Source: Aptenodytes patagonicus (taxonomy: Eukaryota > Chordata > Aves > Sphenisciformes > Spheniscidae). From it: a stretch of 64,000 nt of DNA. A program made the position numbers and the translations under genes. A model generated the notes under the pieces. It did not search any database, was not told the DNA's origin, and saw only the letters and a program-made list of their open reading frames with translations. How positions within the stretch are numbered: position 1 is the first letter of the stretch; each line of letters starts with the position of its first letter. Below, one piece after another: positions 1 to 11,700 of this stretch. Location: positions 14,384,101 to 14,448,100 of the forward strand of contig NC_134950.1 in NCBI RefSeq assembly GCF_965638725.1. The letters are read 5' to 3'.

Positions 1-2476
1 TTGAGCTAACTGGTAATTCTTGGAAGGCTCCAGTCTGAGATCTCATTATTCAACATGACTGAGGGTGAGCCTAAAATGCCCAACAAGCAGAAACAAGAGA
101 AACAACTAGAATTTAACAGAATCAGGTATTTGTTCTGCGGTTTATAGATCATGCCAACATTGGGCTTTTTGGACAGACTTTTTACGGTGTGCTCATTTGT
201 ATTGTTGTTCTAATTTTTCCCTGTGTAAGGCTTCTGCTCCTTTTGTTACATGAGCTTTTCCTATATTGGCTTCTTCGTGGTCCTCATTGGAGCTTTCATC
301 CTGCTATTTTTCACTGTCATTTTCCTGCACCACTCTACTCCTCCATTGTATACTCTTCATAAATAAAATATTTGAGGCATCTTCCTGATTTTTTTATATT
401 TTGCATAATATGGCTATGATTTTCACATTAATTAATTAATCTAGTTATTTATTTTAGATTCATACAGATATTATAGGTATATAGTTTGCTGGGATATACT
501 TGTAAGGCTTATCCCTAGCAACATCTCAAAAAATAATACATTAACTGCAAAAAAACTTTCTGAGGTTACTATTATGCAGATATTAGTTAATCAAGAAGTG
601 AGACAATACGATCACTTGCCAGATAACACATACTGATGTTCAGTATGTCACTATTAATAAGGTCTCCAGACTGAGCCTTGAAATTAGCCACAAAACACTC
701 TACAAAGTATTTTTAAAAAATAACATTTAATTCCATTTATCTATAGACATTTATCTCCTAGATACTAATGATAAGCCTGTTGCAAATAATTTTAGCAGCA
801 GGTGTATTATGTGATTAAATTTTAGGGCCCACAGTAAAGAATTGCTGTTAATTTTGCCAACCAACAAAATCAGATGAGTCTGAATTACAATTTTTGCTGT
901 GGCAGAAGCACTCTGGAGATCTATCCAGAAAATGTAGATGGAGCAAAAGACTTTCATGGTGTACTCATGCATCAAATGACATGCACGCCTGTCATCTAAA
1001 AGGGACTGTGTCCCTATAATTAATATATTCCTGAAAACAATGTCCTGCTCTTTCATGCCACTGTTAACAGAAATGATAGCACCTTCCCACCCGTTGCACC
1101 AGTGTTTACACTGTGAGGACAGGCTCTGTAGCTAAGAATGGCCTGGCTGACTGACCGAGACCGGGAAAAGCTATGAATGTAGGCTGGGTACCAGCTTGCT
1201 CAGGTTTACCCCACCTTATCATGACTGACATCAGTGTGGCATGACTGATCCTCTGGCTTTGTTTGCAATTACGTATGCTGTCCTTGCAGAGAAATGACAT
1301 AACAACAAAACAGGTATCTAAGCACCATCATAAGCATTGGGCATCTTGGTTCTTGTTTGTCACAACTGTCTACTGTGAAATTCTCAAAGTCATTTCCTAA
1401 CTGTGTTGATGGTGTTTGTGCTCTGGCTATTTTGGCATGTGCTCTCCAGCTTTGTGCTTGAGTGTTTCTTCTCCACTGTTTCCAGCACAGAACCAATTTT
1501 ATGTCACCATGATTCTCCAAGCTATTGTATAGTTCACACAAATATTTAGGTTTGGCTACAACTGTTTATTTTCTCCTAATTTGAATATAACTGTTTTGCA
1601 TCTCCCTGTTGACCTATTAAGAGTGACAAGACAGCACTTACCTGAGGTGGCAATGAGCTATCTGGTTATTCTACTGATTAGCTGAAATTTTCCCTGTTTG
1701 AGTCTTGGACTATTATCTCCTGCTTTGCAGTGCTTTGCTGGCTGACACCATCAGGTATGACAGTTTTACTGGGACATGATAGTACAAATTAATCAATGCC
1801 TGGAACATAGAATATGCAAGCCACTTCTTTGCTATTTTAGCTATTCATTTAAAAAAAAGTAAAAAAAAAAGGTAAAAATATGTCTAACTCAATAACCAAC
1901 TCCAATGGAGAGCAGAAGAGCATGTGCTCTGGTGATTTAGGGGGTCTGAGTTTATTTAGGGTCCTGAGTTATGACTAAAACCTGAACATTGTGATTAACA
2001 GAGACAAACACATCTAACCTTTGTGAATTTGTCTAACTCTTTTGTGGATCGCACTCATTTGACTTCTACCACATATCACAAGTTCCACAATGTGTTGCAT
2101 AGAAAGGTCTGCTCTCCTGTTATCCATAACTTACCTTCTGTTCATTTCAGCGGTTCTTACATTTGAGACAGACTAGACAATTATTCAAGATATCCGTGCA
2201 CCATGGATTTATACAATGGCATAATTATATTTTCTGTTCTGTTTTTTTTTTCTCTTTCTTGTTGTCCTAGGAAGGAAATGTAGCACATTCATTGTAGACA
2301 GTTATTCTCCCAGTCTCACAGGAGTCTGCAACATGCTGAAACGGCATTCAGAACTCCAGTCACCTACAGATCCAGCTGCCATGGTCACCTTCTGTGTTGA
2401 AGCACAATGGGCATGTCCACTGACAGGTATTTCTAGACAATGAGAAACTGTCATTTAATGGGTAACAATGTTACAT
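1..2476. other. Intergenic, no gene recognised
   Basis: AT-rich sequence upstream of the ERV. Only short chance ORFs without codon bias or recognisable motifs are present on either strand. I see no splice-flanked coding blocks, RNA genes or clear CR1 pieces. In human the gene upstream of DSCC1 is DEPTOR on the opposite strand; nothing here resembles its coding exons. Confidence 0.6.
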
Positions 2477-3077
2477 TGTCCTGGTTTTGGCTGGGATAAA
2501 GTTAATTTTCTTCCTAGCAGCTGGTATAGTGCTGCATTTTGGATTTAGCATGAGAATAATGTGATAACACACTGATGTTTTAGTTGTTGCTAAGCAGTGC
2601 TTACACTAGTCAAGGACTTTTCAGCTTCTCATACTCTGCAAGCGAGGAGGTGCACAAGAAGCTGGGAGGGAGCACAGCCAGGACAGCTGACCCAAACTGG
2701 CCAAAGGGATGTTCCATACCATATGTCGTCATGCTCAGTATACAAGCTGGGAGGAATTGGCCAGGGGGCAGCGACTGCTGCTCGGGGACTGGCTGGGCAT
2801 CGGTCAGCAGGTGGTGAGCAGTTGCACCACTTGTTTTCCTGGGTTTTGTTCCCCTTTCCCTCTCCTTTGTTGTTTTCCTTTTCATTACAATTTTATAATT
2901 ATTATTATTATTATTAATAAGAATTTATTTTATTTTATTTCAGTTACTAAACTGTCTTTATCTCAAGCCACGAGTTTTCTTACTTTTGCTCTTCTGATTG
3001 TCTCCCCCATCCCACCGGGGGGGAGTGAGTGAGCGGCTGTGTGGGGCTTCGTTGCCGGCTTGGGTTAAACCATGACA
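2477..3077 (+). repeat. 5' LTR of the ERV
   Basis: Starts TGTCCTGGTTTTGG and ends CCATGACA. It contains a degenerate CRE-like site (TGTCGTCA, around 2724), a TATA-like TATACAA (around 2739), a (TTA)n run at about 2896-2920 and a pyrimidine-rich stretch. It is collinear with the repeat at 5232-5822. The TATA-like box appears decayed. Confidence 0.85.
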
Positions 3078-3085
3078 GTCCTTTT

Positions 3086-3103
3086 TGGTGCCCAACGTGG
3101 AGC
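3086..3103 (+). other. Retroviral primer binding site, tRNA-Lys1,2-like
   Basis: TGGTGCCCAACGTGGAGC lies 8 nt after the 5' LTR. The family consensus for tRNA-Lys1,2 primers is TGGCGCCCAACGTGGGGC, so two positions differ. This supports class II (beta/ERVK-like) ancestry. Confidence 0.75.
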
Positions 3104-3274
3104 ACAAAGGGTTTGAGATAAGGACAGATCTGACCAGAGTGTGCTAAAATAAATTTGTTATAAGCATTCATTATATTAGTTTAATAGTCGCTGGTCACAA
3201 TGTTGTTTTATTTGTTCACATGGCTGTATTATGTAAATCCTTACTAATCCATACTGCAGTATGTATTCCCTGCG

Positions 3275-4185
3275 GTGCTGTTTATCACTTCTGGGAGATG
3301 GGTCAGGATTATTATTTTGCTGTACTGTGTAACACCGGCTTATAATATGGTAATATTACTGGTAAAAAGACTAATTTGGTATTTGTATTTGGTATTGCTG
3401 TCATCTCCATACCTTGGGTGTCATCTCTTGGAAATTATTAATAATGACACTCTTTACCTTTTCTCCTCGGGGAACCAATCTATGGGGGAGACAGGGGAGG
3501 ACACTTTCCCCCGCTCCTTCACCTTCCCTTTCTCCTTCAGGCTAGTTACAACAGCTCCTGAGAATTTTGAATATCCTTGGGATGTTCAAGCCAGCATGCT
3601 CCTATTGCTATGTCTCCTGAAGATGTTTCAGGTCTTGTTTAGGGTTAAAAAGCTATTTAAAAAAATCACCCAGAGATCTGCCCTGAGGCTGGATGGTCAT
3701 CGGTGGCACGGCATGTGGGAAAATATGGGCAGGTACTTAGACAACTTCTCACCTCCAATGGTTTGGAACTTCACTCCCAAACAACTACAGGATCCTGATT
3801 AAGTGATAGAATGCTTGAAAAAAAATGCCATGGTTATTCCAAAGAAGCACAACCTATCGCACTGTGCTGGGCCTTGGCTAGTATCTACCAAACACTGCTC
3901 AGTATCATGCAGCACCCTCCGGGAGAAGAGAGGGAAAACAATCTGACAGGCACTGCGGCTACTCCAACCTTGGTGACAGGCACTGCAGCTGAACCCACGA
4001 GGGGATCTGCCAATCGAGCAGGCCCTGCCCAGTCAAAACTTTTACGTACTGTAGAAGGGGATAAAGTCCCTGTAGTGCACATAAAAAATATGCTGGGGAA
4101 GACAGTCTGGGTTATTCCTGCCTCGGGCAAAGGAAAACCCATTTGTGGGATTGCTTTTGCTCAAGGACCTGGGTGCACTTGGTGA
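3275..4185 (+). pseudogene. Remnant leader/gag-like coding region of the ERV
   Basis: Two open segments, 3275-3802 (175 codons) and 3811-4185 (124 codons), lie in the 5' half of the ERV interior and are separated by a stop. The first has hydrophobic runs and then a basic stretch; the second has Thr/Ala/Pro-rich repeats (TGTAAxPT-type) and a Gly-rich end. Position after the primer binding site suggests a decayed leader or gag region, but I see no zinc knuckle, protease or major homology region. Assignment to gag is inference from position. Confidence 0.4.
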
Positions 4186-4570
4186 GTAATGCGGGAGGAT
4201 GGGGAAGTCCGATGTGTACCTCAAGGGGATTTGATTTTGGGTGAGAATAGCCAATGATTTGAACTGTATGATGTTAATTGCTATGTAATACTGTATGTCA
4301 TTACTACTGTAGTTGTTGTATGCCACATCAATGGTATTACAGTAACAATCACCTGGATTAATGAAGAATAAACTTTGATGAAAACCGAGCAAAGCGCAGT
4401 GGTAATGGAACCAGAACTGCCTTCAGCATGCAACGGTCCAACACCACACACCATCTCTCCTGCCCTTGATGTAAGTTTGCGGGAGGCTGTCATTGATTAA
4501 TATGCAATTATTTTACCCAATGCTTTTATTAAATATTCAAGTGAATGTTTAACATAGGTTCTAAGAAAAC

Positions 4571-5023
4571 TGTGACACAATAATCTGTTTTGCTAAGTAA
4601 AGTCTCTGTCAAGCGAAACCTCAAAGAACGGATAGTGGCGATTCAAGCCTGAAATAATCAATTTGCCAAGACAGCTGCAGGAACCGAACAGCAGCGGTTG
4701 AAGCATGAAGCTAAAGGTGAAGAAGAGGTAATTCCGGCAGGGGGAGATCACGACCTCCGACTCACGGCCCACCAACTCAAGGAACTCTCCAACCCAAATG
4801 CAGAGAGAGACTGAGCATGCGAACTAATTAGCACAAGAGGCGAGAAGACCATTTGACAAAGACTATAAATAGTGAAAGGTTTTGATAATCGGGAGCTAGC
4901 CTTTTGTGAACTACCACCTAGCTCCCTACTTTGTGCAAACTAAAATAAAGAAATGGAAATACCTCGTCTCGGTGTGTGCATTAGCATTGCACACCGGACA
5001 ACGAGTCCGCATTTGGGACAACA
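4571..5023 (+). repeat. LTR-like block nested inside the ERV
   Basis: Begins TGTGACAC and ends GGGACAACA. It contains a TATA box (CTATAAATAG, about 4863-4872) followed about 75 nt later by an AATAAA signal (about 4945) and a GT-rich region, which is the order expected of U3-R-U5. It differs in sequence from the outer LTRs. No target duplication is visible, so the ends are approximate. It could be a solo LTR of another family inserted in the older provirus, or part of a recombinant. Confidence 0.45.
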
Positions 5024-5204
5024 CCCTGAAGGACTGTTACGACAGATGGAGCCCAAAGTCAGGGACTAAATGAACACAACGGACATTTTAGAGGGATGGC
5101 CCATAGATCAAGGGAATGATATCTGTGTGTATATATTAAAGGACAGGAAAAGCGGTGGTGATTAATTGGGATGTATTGGAAAGTGGGGGACCTGGGCATG
5201 ATGT

Positions 5205-5231
5205 AGATAGTATAGAATAAGGGGTGGATAC
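5205..5231 (+). other. Polypurine-rich tract before the 3' LTR
   Basis: The purine-rich run AGAATAAGGGGTGGATA lies immediately upstream of the second LTR start at 5232, the place where plus-strand priming occurs in retroviruses. Confidence 0.5.
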
Positions 5232-5822
5232 TGTCCTGGATTTGGCTGGGATAATTTTCTTCCTAGTAGCTGGTACAGTGCTGCATTTTGGATTTAGCAT
5301 GAGAATAATGTGATAACACACTGATGTTTTAGTTGTTGCTAAGCAGTGTTTATACTAAGTCAAGGACTTTTCAGCTTCCCATACTCTGCCAGCGAGGAGG
5401 TGCACAAGAGCTGGGAGGGAGCAGAGCCAGGACAGCTGACCCAAACTGGCCAAAGGGATGTTCCATACCTTATGACATCATACTCAGTATACAAGCTGGG
5501 GCGAATTGGCCAGGGGGCAGCGACCGCTGCTCGGGGACTGGCTGGGCATCCGTCAGCAGGTGGTGAGCGGTTGCATCACTTGTTTTTCCTGGGTTTTGTT
5601 CCCCTCTCTCTCTCCTTTGTTGTTTTCTTTTTCATTACAATTTTTCATTATTATTATTATTACTATTATTATTTTATTTCAATTATTAAACTGTTCTTAT
5701 CTCAACCTACAAGTTTTCTCACTTTTGCTCTTCTGATTCTCTCCCCCATCCCACGGTGGGGTGGGGAGGGTGTGCGAGCAGCTGTGCAGTGCTTGGTTGC
5801 TGACTGGGGTTAAACCACAACA
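5232..5822 (+). repeat. 3' LTR of the ERV
   Basis: Starts TGTCCTGGATTTGG and ends CCACAACA. It is collinear with 2477-3077, with a 5-nt gap near the start (AAGTT missing) and scattered substitutions. It includes a degenerate CRE-like site (TGACATCA, around 5473) and an interrupted (ATT)n run. Confidence 0.85.
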
Positions 5823-8190
5823 AACACACATGCTAATTTTAAATATTGCGGATGGCATTTCAGCTGAGAAAAATAAATCCTTGAACTAAATTTTGTGAGG
5901 CTTTAATCAAACTGAGCTTCTCTTGTGGAATAATCTCCAAGAACTGTAACAGTGAATTGTGTAATTATCACCAGGCTGATAAACTGTTACAGTATTCAGC
6001 TTTGGTGCTGTGCCAGTTTTTCCAGTGCTGGCTTTATTATCTTTTTATTTTCACAGCTACCTACGTTGTGCTTTGAAAGACGTACAGAAGTTTCTAGTGT
6101 GTACATCTCTCTCTGACATTTAAACACCCCATTTTATGTAGCCCAATTTTCTCACTACATTTTACTGTAGAGCTCCCAAGTACTTGAACTGAAATCACAC
6201 CTGGAGAGTCATCTTCCTAACATGCTGCCTGATGACTACAGCCTGACACTGGTAATGTGCACTGTTATAACATATGTTACGTTATCTCGCGGTTCATTGT
6301 TTTATGTCTTAGTTATGGAGCTTTGGAGTTATTTGAACTTCCTTTCTTTGATTTGTCACAGCTGCCCTTTATTTATTTTGCTCTTCACATCCTTGATGTT
6401 TGAGTCCTGGGAAACATTATACAGGGCCAGGAACTTCAAAGGCAAGACTATAATAATCTTCAACAATCCATTTTCTGTTTTGCTAACTTCACTCAATGTT
6501 AGTCAACCTGATTCCCATAACACTAATTTCCATTAACATTAGTCAATTGAAAAGCTACACCAAAGCTTATCTTGCTTGAGACTTGACTTCATTCCTGCCT
6601 CCCCTCCCCAGCCCAGCTGAGGATTCAGGCTATTTAGTGGTTCAGTCTACTTCTCCCTTGTACTGAGACCTGTTAAAGGAGGTGTACCTCTCAGCTGTAC
6701 ACTCACAGCAGTCACTTAAAGCCTCAAACGTGCACCTTGGGGGACTGACTTCAGTTGGTGATCAGTTAAGTTGGGATGGCTGAATCAATTGCTTCCTCAA
6801 CTCTTTCTTCCATTCTACAACAGGGGAGTTTCACCCTTGCTTATACCATGATGTCACATGCTCCCGAACCCTGACAGTTTCAGCCCATCATATCAGCTCA
6901 AAGTGAAAACAGTACTCATTTATGCTATGGCAACTCCAGAGCAAATAAATAATCCCACAGCATCATTATAAAATAATTTCAGGATCCTACCAAGCTCCCT
7001 TACCATAGCATGCATTTCCTTATAAATTGACAGCAACATTAATAGTTCAGCATCTCCTCATTTTCTCTGCAATCCAAATTCATTAAATGATTCATCAGTG
7101 TTTCAGGAAGCTAACTTCATGAGTTCCTACACAAACCAGTTTTTGTCAGTTAGGTCACTGCTCTAAAGCATTCTCAGTGAAAACAGAAGCATAATACAAG
7201 TTGTTTCCTGAGAAATGAGACGTTTCCTATAGATTTATGACCATGGTTTTGCTGATAGGCCAGTTGGCTGCTGCCTCTCAGAATGGATCAGAGCTGCTAA
7301 GTAGGGGCTCCAATATATTGTCCAGTCACTGATTTCCACAAATCTTCTAGGAACTTTACCTACCAAATTTGCCTGAACTCGAACAGCAACTTCCAGAGTG
7401 GTAGGTGAGGGACAGGCAGAGAAATATGGCAGGCAGCACAAGCATATACGTTTCAGCTCCTTAGGAAACAAGATAAAAAGCATCTACAACAAGAACTACT
7501 AGGATAAACAAAACTGGCTGGAAAAATTAAGAACTAGTACAAATGAAGAGGCATCCTGTGCTGCTCCTTGCAGAGGACTGACTCCCTGAGGTGCTGAGCC
7601 ACTGTCTTCTGAGCATCCGCTTTCGGTTTTTTCTTATGGTTTAAGGATGTCAATAGACTTCCTCTTGAATCTCTCAGCTGCGGACTATTTCCATTGCAAT
7701 GATCGTGCTTGCCTGTGGTTTTTACTCATCTCTGTCATAGCTTTAGCTCAAGCACGTTCTCACAGCTTCCTCTAGCAGACGGAGCCCAGGTCAGGCCACA
7801 GCACGAAGCCCAGCTGGGCCCTGAGTCACAGGGAGATGAAGCCTTCTGTGGGGGCTGTGCAATCCCTTTCCTAAGGGATCATGTGGTGACGAGAGGCAGC
7901 AGATACTTGCCCTCGGTCAGGCTTTTCCCACAGCTGTCATGACAGAAGGACCAGGGGTGGGTGACGCCAGAGGGTGCCCACCCACAGCCAGGCCCCGTAA
8001 CAGCAGCTCGGACGGTCGGCCTCCCTCTCTCCACCCTTGCTGCCATGCTCTGGTGCCAAGGAAATACTTAATAGGGTGCTGCCTCAGTCAGAGCTGGGCA
8101 GGGACTCCCATATTGGGCCTGGTTTTGTTGTAATTTATAGATATATTTTATTTATGGCATTTTGTTGATTTTTATGGCATTTTATTGGCA
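5823..8190. other. Intergenic, no gene recognised
   Basis: Sequence between the ERV and the DSCC1 CpG island. GC content rises after about 7.7 kb. Short ORFs at 6222-6536, 7709-7942 and 7939-8133 have no recognisable motif or splice context. A near-direct repeat of TTATGGCATTTT sits at about 8152-8190. Confidence 0.55.
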
Positions 8191-8199
8191 TATAAAGAG

Positions 8200-8587
8200 A
8201 TTTCATTGCAGCCCAGCCTGGCTCTAGTGCAGCCGGACAGAAATCGGGAGGTTTGTTCCGGATCGGACCCGGCGGCGGAGGGGCACCCCTGCGAGCTGGG
8301 CTGGGCTGGGCTGGGTTGGGCCGGGCCGGGCCTCGCCGGGCGGGAATCGGCTGCCGCTGAGGAGACCGATTCCCCTCAGTGTAACGCCGAGGCGTTGCCG
8401 CCCGCCCCGCGGGCCACGGCCGGGCGCATCGCAGGCAACCAGAAGATCAATCCAGCCTGCGCGCGCCGACGACGCCCGCCTCACCGCCTCCCGCCCCGTC
8501 CCGCCCCTTGCCGCGACCGGCACCGCCTCGACGGGGGCGGGGGTTGGTGTGGCGCGGCTTTCGGAGCGGGTCGACCCGGCGGGCGCC
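8200..8587 (+). promoter_or_regulatory. CpG-island promoter and 5' UTR of DSCC1
   Basis: GC- and CpG-rich sequence that continues through exon 1 to about 8990. It has GC boxes (CCCGCCCCTTG around 8498; GGGGGCGGGGG around 8534) and no obvious TATA box near the start codon, as is usual for a housekeeping replication gene. The transcription start cannot be fixed from sequence. Confidence 0.65.
8295..8343 (+). repeat. GGGCT/GGGCC short tandem repeat, G-quadruplex-prone
   Basis: About nine G3 runs, mostly spaced by 2 nt (GGGCTGGGCTGGG then GGGCCGGGCC), lie in the presumed promoter or 5' UTR of DSCC1. The run fits the G3N1-7 quadruplex pattern on the plus strand. Confidence 0.6.
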
Positions 8588-8757
8588 ATGCGGAGCCGCG
8601 CGGAGGTGGACGCTACGCTGCAGACGGCCAAGCTGAACCCGGCGGAGCTGCTGCCGGCCGTGCACTGCCTCAGCTTCGGTCCGCAAGCCGGCGCCGGCGA
8701 GTGCTGCCTGCTGCAGCTGGAGCCGGGCCTTTGCGCCGAGCTGGAGGCGGGACGCAG
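8588..8757 (+). CDS. DSCC1: DSCC1 exon 1 (coding part)
   Basis: 56 codons plus 2 nt; starts [17 protein letters not shown] and ends before GTACGG. GC-rich, inside the CpG island. It reads Arg-Ser-Arg where human has Lys-Arg-Thr after the initiator. The following intron begins with a perfect inverted repeat region (8789-8888). Confidence 0.95.
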
Positions 8758-11700
8758 GTACGGGCGGGGTAGGACGCCCCCTGGAGGGCGGGGGGTGCCG
8801 CCGCGGTCCGGGCCGCGCCTCGCCTCAGGGGGCCGCGTCTGCGGCCCCCTGAGGCGAGGCGCGGCCCGGACCGCGGCGGCACCCCCCGGCCCCGTCGCCG
8901 TTTGGGGCCTGGCGGCCGTGGTGGCTGGGACGGCGACCCGAGGCAGGCTGAGGGACCGTGGCAGGCCCGCCCCGCGGCGGGAGGCTGGAGTTTTCCACCC
9001 TTTACAGCTCGGGATCGGGGATGGTTCACGTATTGTTACAGTCAGTGACAAGGACCGAAAACACGCTCGGTTCCTGTTCCCAGACTATTCAATCTGATCG
9101 GATAGCAACTTTATTTCTAAAGTTTCCCACTTCTGTAGGCTGTTGTACTGGTGACTGTTCTCTCTCTTTTTTTTTTGTTTTCATATGGAAAAAGTGCTTC
9201 TCAGGAGACTTCTAACCAAAATTGAGGGGAGTTTCTTGCCGGGCATCTAAAGATAGATGCCTAAAAATTTGTGTTTAGGAAAGGAGATTATGTCTTTAAA
9301 AGAATCCCTCTGGCTTCTGAGATTTTCTTACTGGAACTCTTGAGGTCGGGTGGATGGCAGGGTGCCTACAAGTTAGACGAACAGGACAGCGAAGGACATA
9401 CAGTATTAGCATAGGTGTTTGGTAGGATGGTTACATGACATCTAACTCTGGACCAAGAACAGATTCTACATAAGCTTTTGATACTGTTCTAAAGTTTCTT
9501 CCTTTGCTGCAATGCCAGTGACATAATAAAAATGTTTAAAATTATACAACATTAGAACTCCTAAAGAAGAGAGTCCTCAGAGATGTATGTTATTAAGCCT
9601 GTCTATACTCGGTGCAATATTGATAAACTGTCATCGGTTAGAGGTCTGAATCACGCTGAGGACCACTTGGGGCACAGCTGAGCTTTGTTCGTGCATGCAA
9701 GCTTTTGGAAGCAAGATGAGCAGTTTGATTAAATTGAATCTGAGCACTTAATTTAGTGTAGCCTGGGAAGAACTGAATGTTCCCCTGTTGTGGTCCTGCT
9801 TCGGTGTTATCATGTCCTCACTAAGAATCTCTATTTAATCAAGTACATGAGTTGAAGAGGGGGGTTTGCATTGATTCTTTGTACTGAAATGCTCTAGAAG
9901 GTTTTCTTTCCTGCTTGGAATTACTTGCAAGAAAATGTGTATGTTTTTGAGGGGAATTATCTGAAGGACACTGCACAGTAGACACAATTTCTGTCTGCTT
10001 TCTTGTTTCACAATGGGCCAGTTTCAGTCCTCATTAAAGAACAATTCTAGCTGTAATCTCATTTCTAAGATTAGTGAACTAGTTCAGGCTTTAAGCATCA
10101 CCTAATCAGAGTTTTAGGGGGTTTTGTGTGCAAAGGCAGGTGAGGAGGTTCAACCGTGACCTGCATAAAAACCTTGAATACTTGTCTTTCAGAGTGGGAG
10201 AACTCAAAAAAGCGAGGAAAAAACATAGTGTTAAGATATTTTAGATTAATTGACAATTACATTTTTATATTTTGATATACTGTGACTGCTGCTACCAAAT
10301 AGAACTGCAGTTTAGAACTTCTTTACCAATGTATAAATGTGAAAAAATAACAGACGAGTTTAACAGGTGTTCATCCTGAAATAGAGGTAAAAATACATCT
10401 TTATTTTTGTGCTGTTTTTTTTCCAGCTTAGTAATCCGTGGTGAAAAGGATGAACAAGCAGTGTTGTGCAGCAAAGATAAAACTTACGACATGAAAATAG
10501 CAGATACCTCAAACATGCTGCTGTTTATTCCTGGTTGCAAAACTCCAGAACAGCTGAATGCAGATCAAGGATCTTGTAATATTATTCATTCACAGGTATG
10601 TCTTTCTGGGTTTTTGTTTGTTTGCTTTAATTCTCTACTTTCTTATTCTCTATAATTTCTTGTATTTTATCCAATATGCGTATGTGAATCCTGGCTGGGA
10701 TTCAATTTCCTAAATATAGGCTTCTAATACCATTTTAGATGCCTTGTGGTATTGGTCTAGCTACGAGCTGCCACTGCAGAAGGACGCGAGTCTCCTGTAG
10801 GGTCTTTGTATATTGAACAGCCCCAGGAGGATGTCTTTATAAATATGCTTTATACACAGGGGGCACGCTGTACCTTAGGGTGTCCAAAATGGCTCTAGGG
10901 CCCTTCTTTAGGCAACTGAACTTTATCCAGAATGTATGATAATTATTGTTTCTAAGAAGTTAAAACTTTGGTTTATTTTCAGTGGATAGTAATTATTTGT
11001 GGTAGGTATTAAAAGGTTTCAGAGGAAATCTAATTTCTCAGCGTTAGCAGCTATTTTTAAAATAAGCTGTTTGCAAATTGTTTCTTAAGGAGTGCTTTCC
11101 CCAAAAGGCAGATTATACCATGTCATGCTTGAATCTTGTTTTTTAAATACAGACATATATTCAAAGGTGACTCTCTTTCAACTAGCATCTGGAAAGATTT
11201 GTTGGAGTGAATGATTTTACAGTTCTCAGTTTAAAGAATTCATTGTTCTTTGCTCTTCTGAAGCATAGTTAATAAAATTCTACTAAACATAGTTAGGGAA
11301 ATAGTATTACTAGGTCATTATTTGCTGTAATGGATATAATGACATCATTGAGGAGTAATCCTGCTTGTCCTTAGATGAACGTAATAATCAAAACAACATC
11401 ATTTCTTCTGTGAAGTCAGCAGTTCAGCTAATAGAAAAAGTTAATTCAAACTAAAGTAGATTAATGAGGAAGTAATATTCTTCCATATTCTTTTTTGGCT
11501 GTGTTCAATGATCTCACTAGTCCTCTGAAGTCACGTGTCAACATAATATAAATGTGATTTGCTTAGGAGTTATTTTTAGAGTTTTATTTCTAAGAGCTCT
11601 CTTAATGTTTTCAAAAACATTACATGGTGTATTGACACTGCAAATTGTGAAACACAGCAAAAGATACTACGTTTACTCAGTATTCTGGGGCTTCACTGCC

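Larger units (their letters stand above)
2477..5822 (+). mobile_element. Endogenous retrovirus, class II-like, internally deleted and broken
   Basis: Two direct repeats of about 600 bp (2477-3077 and 5232-5822) both begin TGTCCTGG, end in CA after a GGTTAAACCA-type block, and flank about 2.15 kb. A primer binding site matching the tRNA-Lys1,2 class follows the first repeat, and a purine-rich run precedes the second, which fixes the plus orientation. The interior is far too short for gag, pol and env, and only two short open segments remain (3275-3802 and 3811-4185). The two LTRs differ by many substitutions and a 5-nt gap near the start, so the insertion is not recent. No convincing target-site duplication was found (TTACAT before, AACACA after). 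It is not coding-competent. Confidence 0.85.

Noticed and set aside
8549-8587. Upstream in-frame extension of DSCC1 exon 1
   Set aside because: It begins with GTG, not ATG, and the added 13 residues have no counterpart in the human protein; the first ATG is 8588.
8224-9051. 275-codon ORF on the minus strand over DSCC1 exon 1, and 182-195-codon plus-strand ORFs nearby
   Set aside because: They arise from stop-poor GC-rich sequence of the CpG island and the inverted repeat, and the plus frame is real only between 8588 and 8757, where it matches DSCC1.
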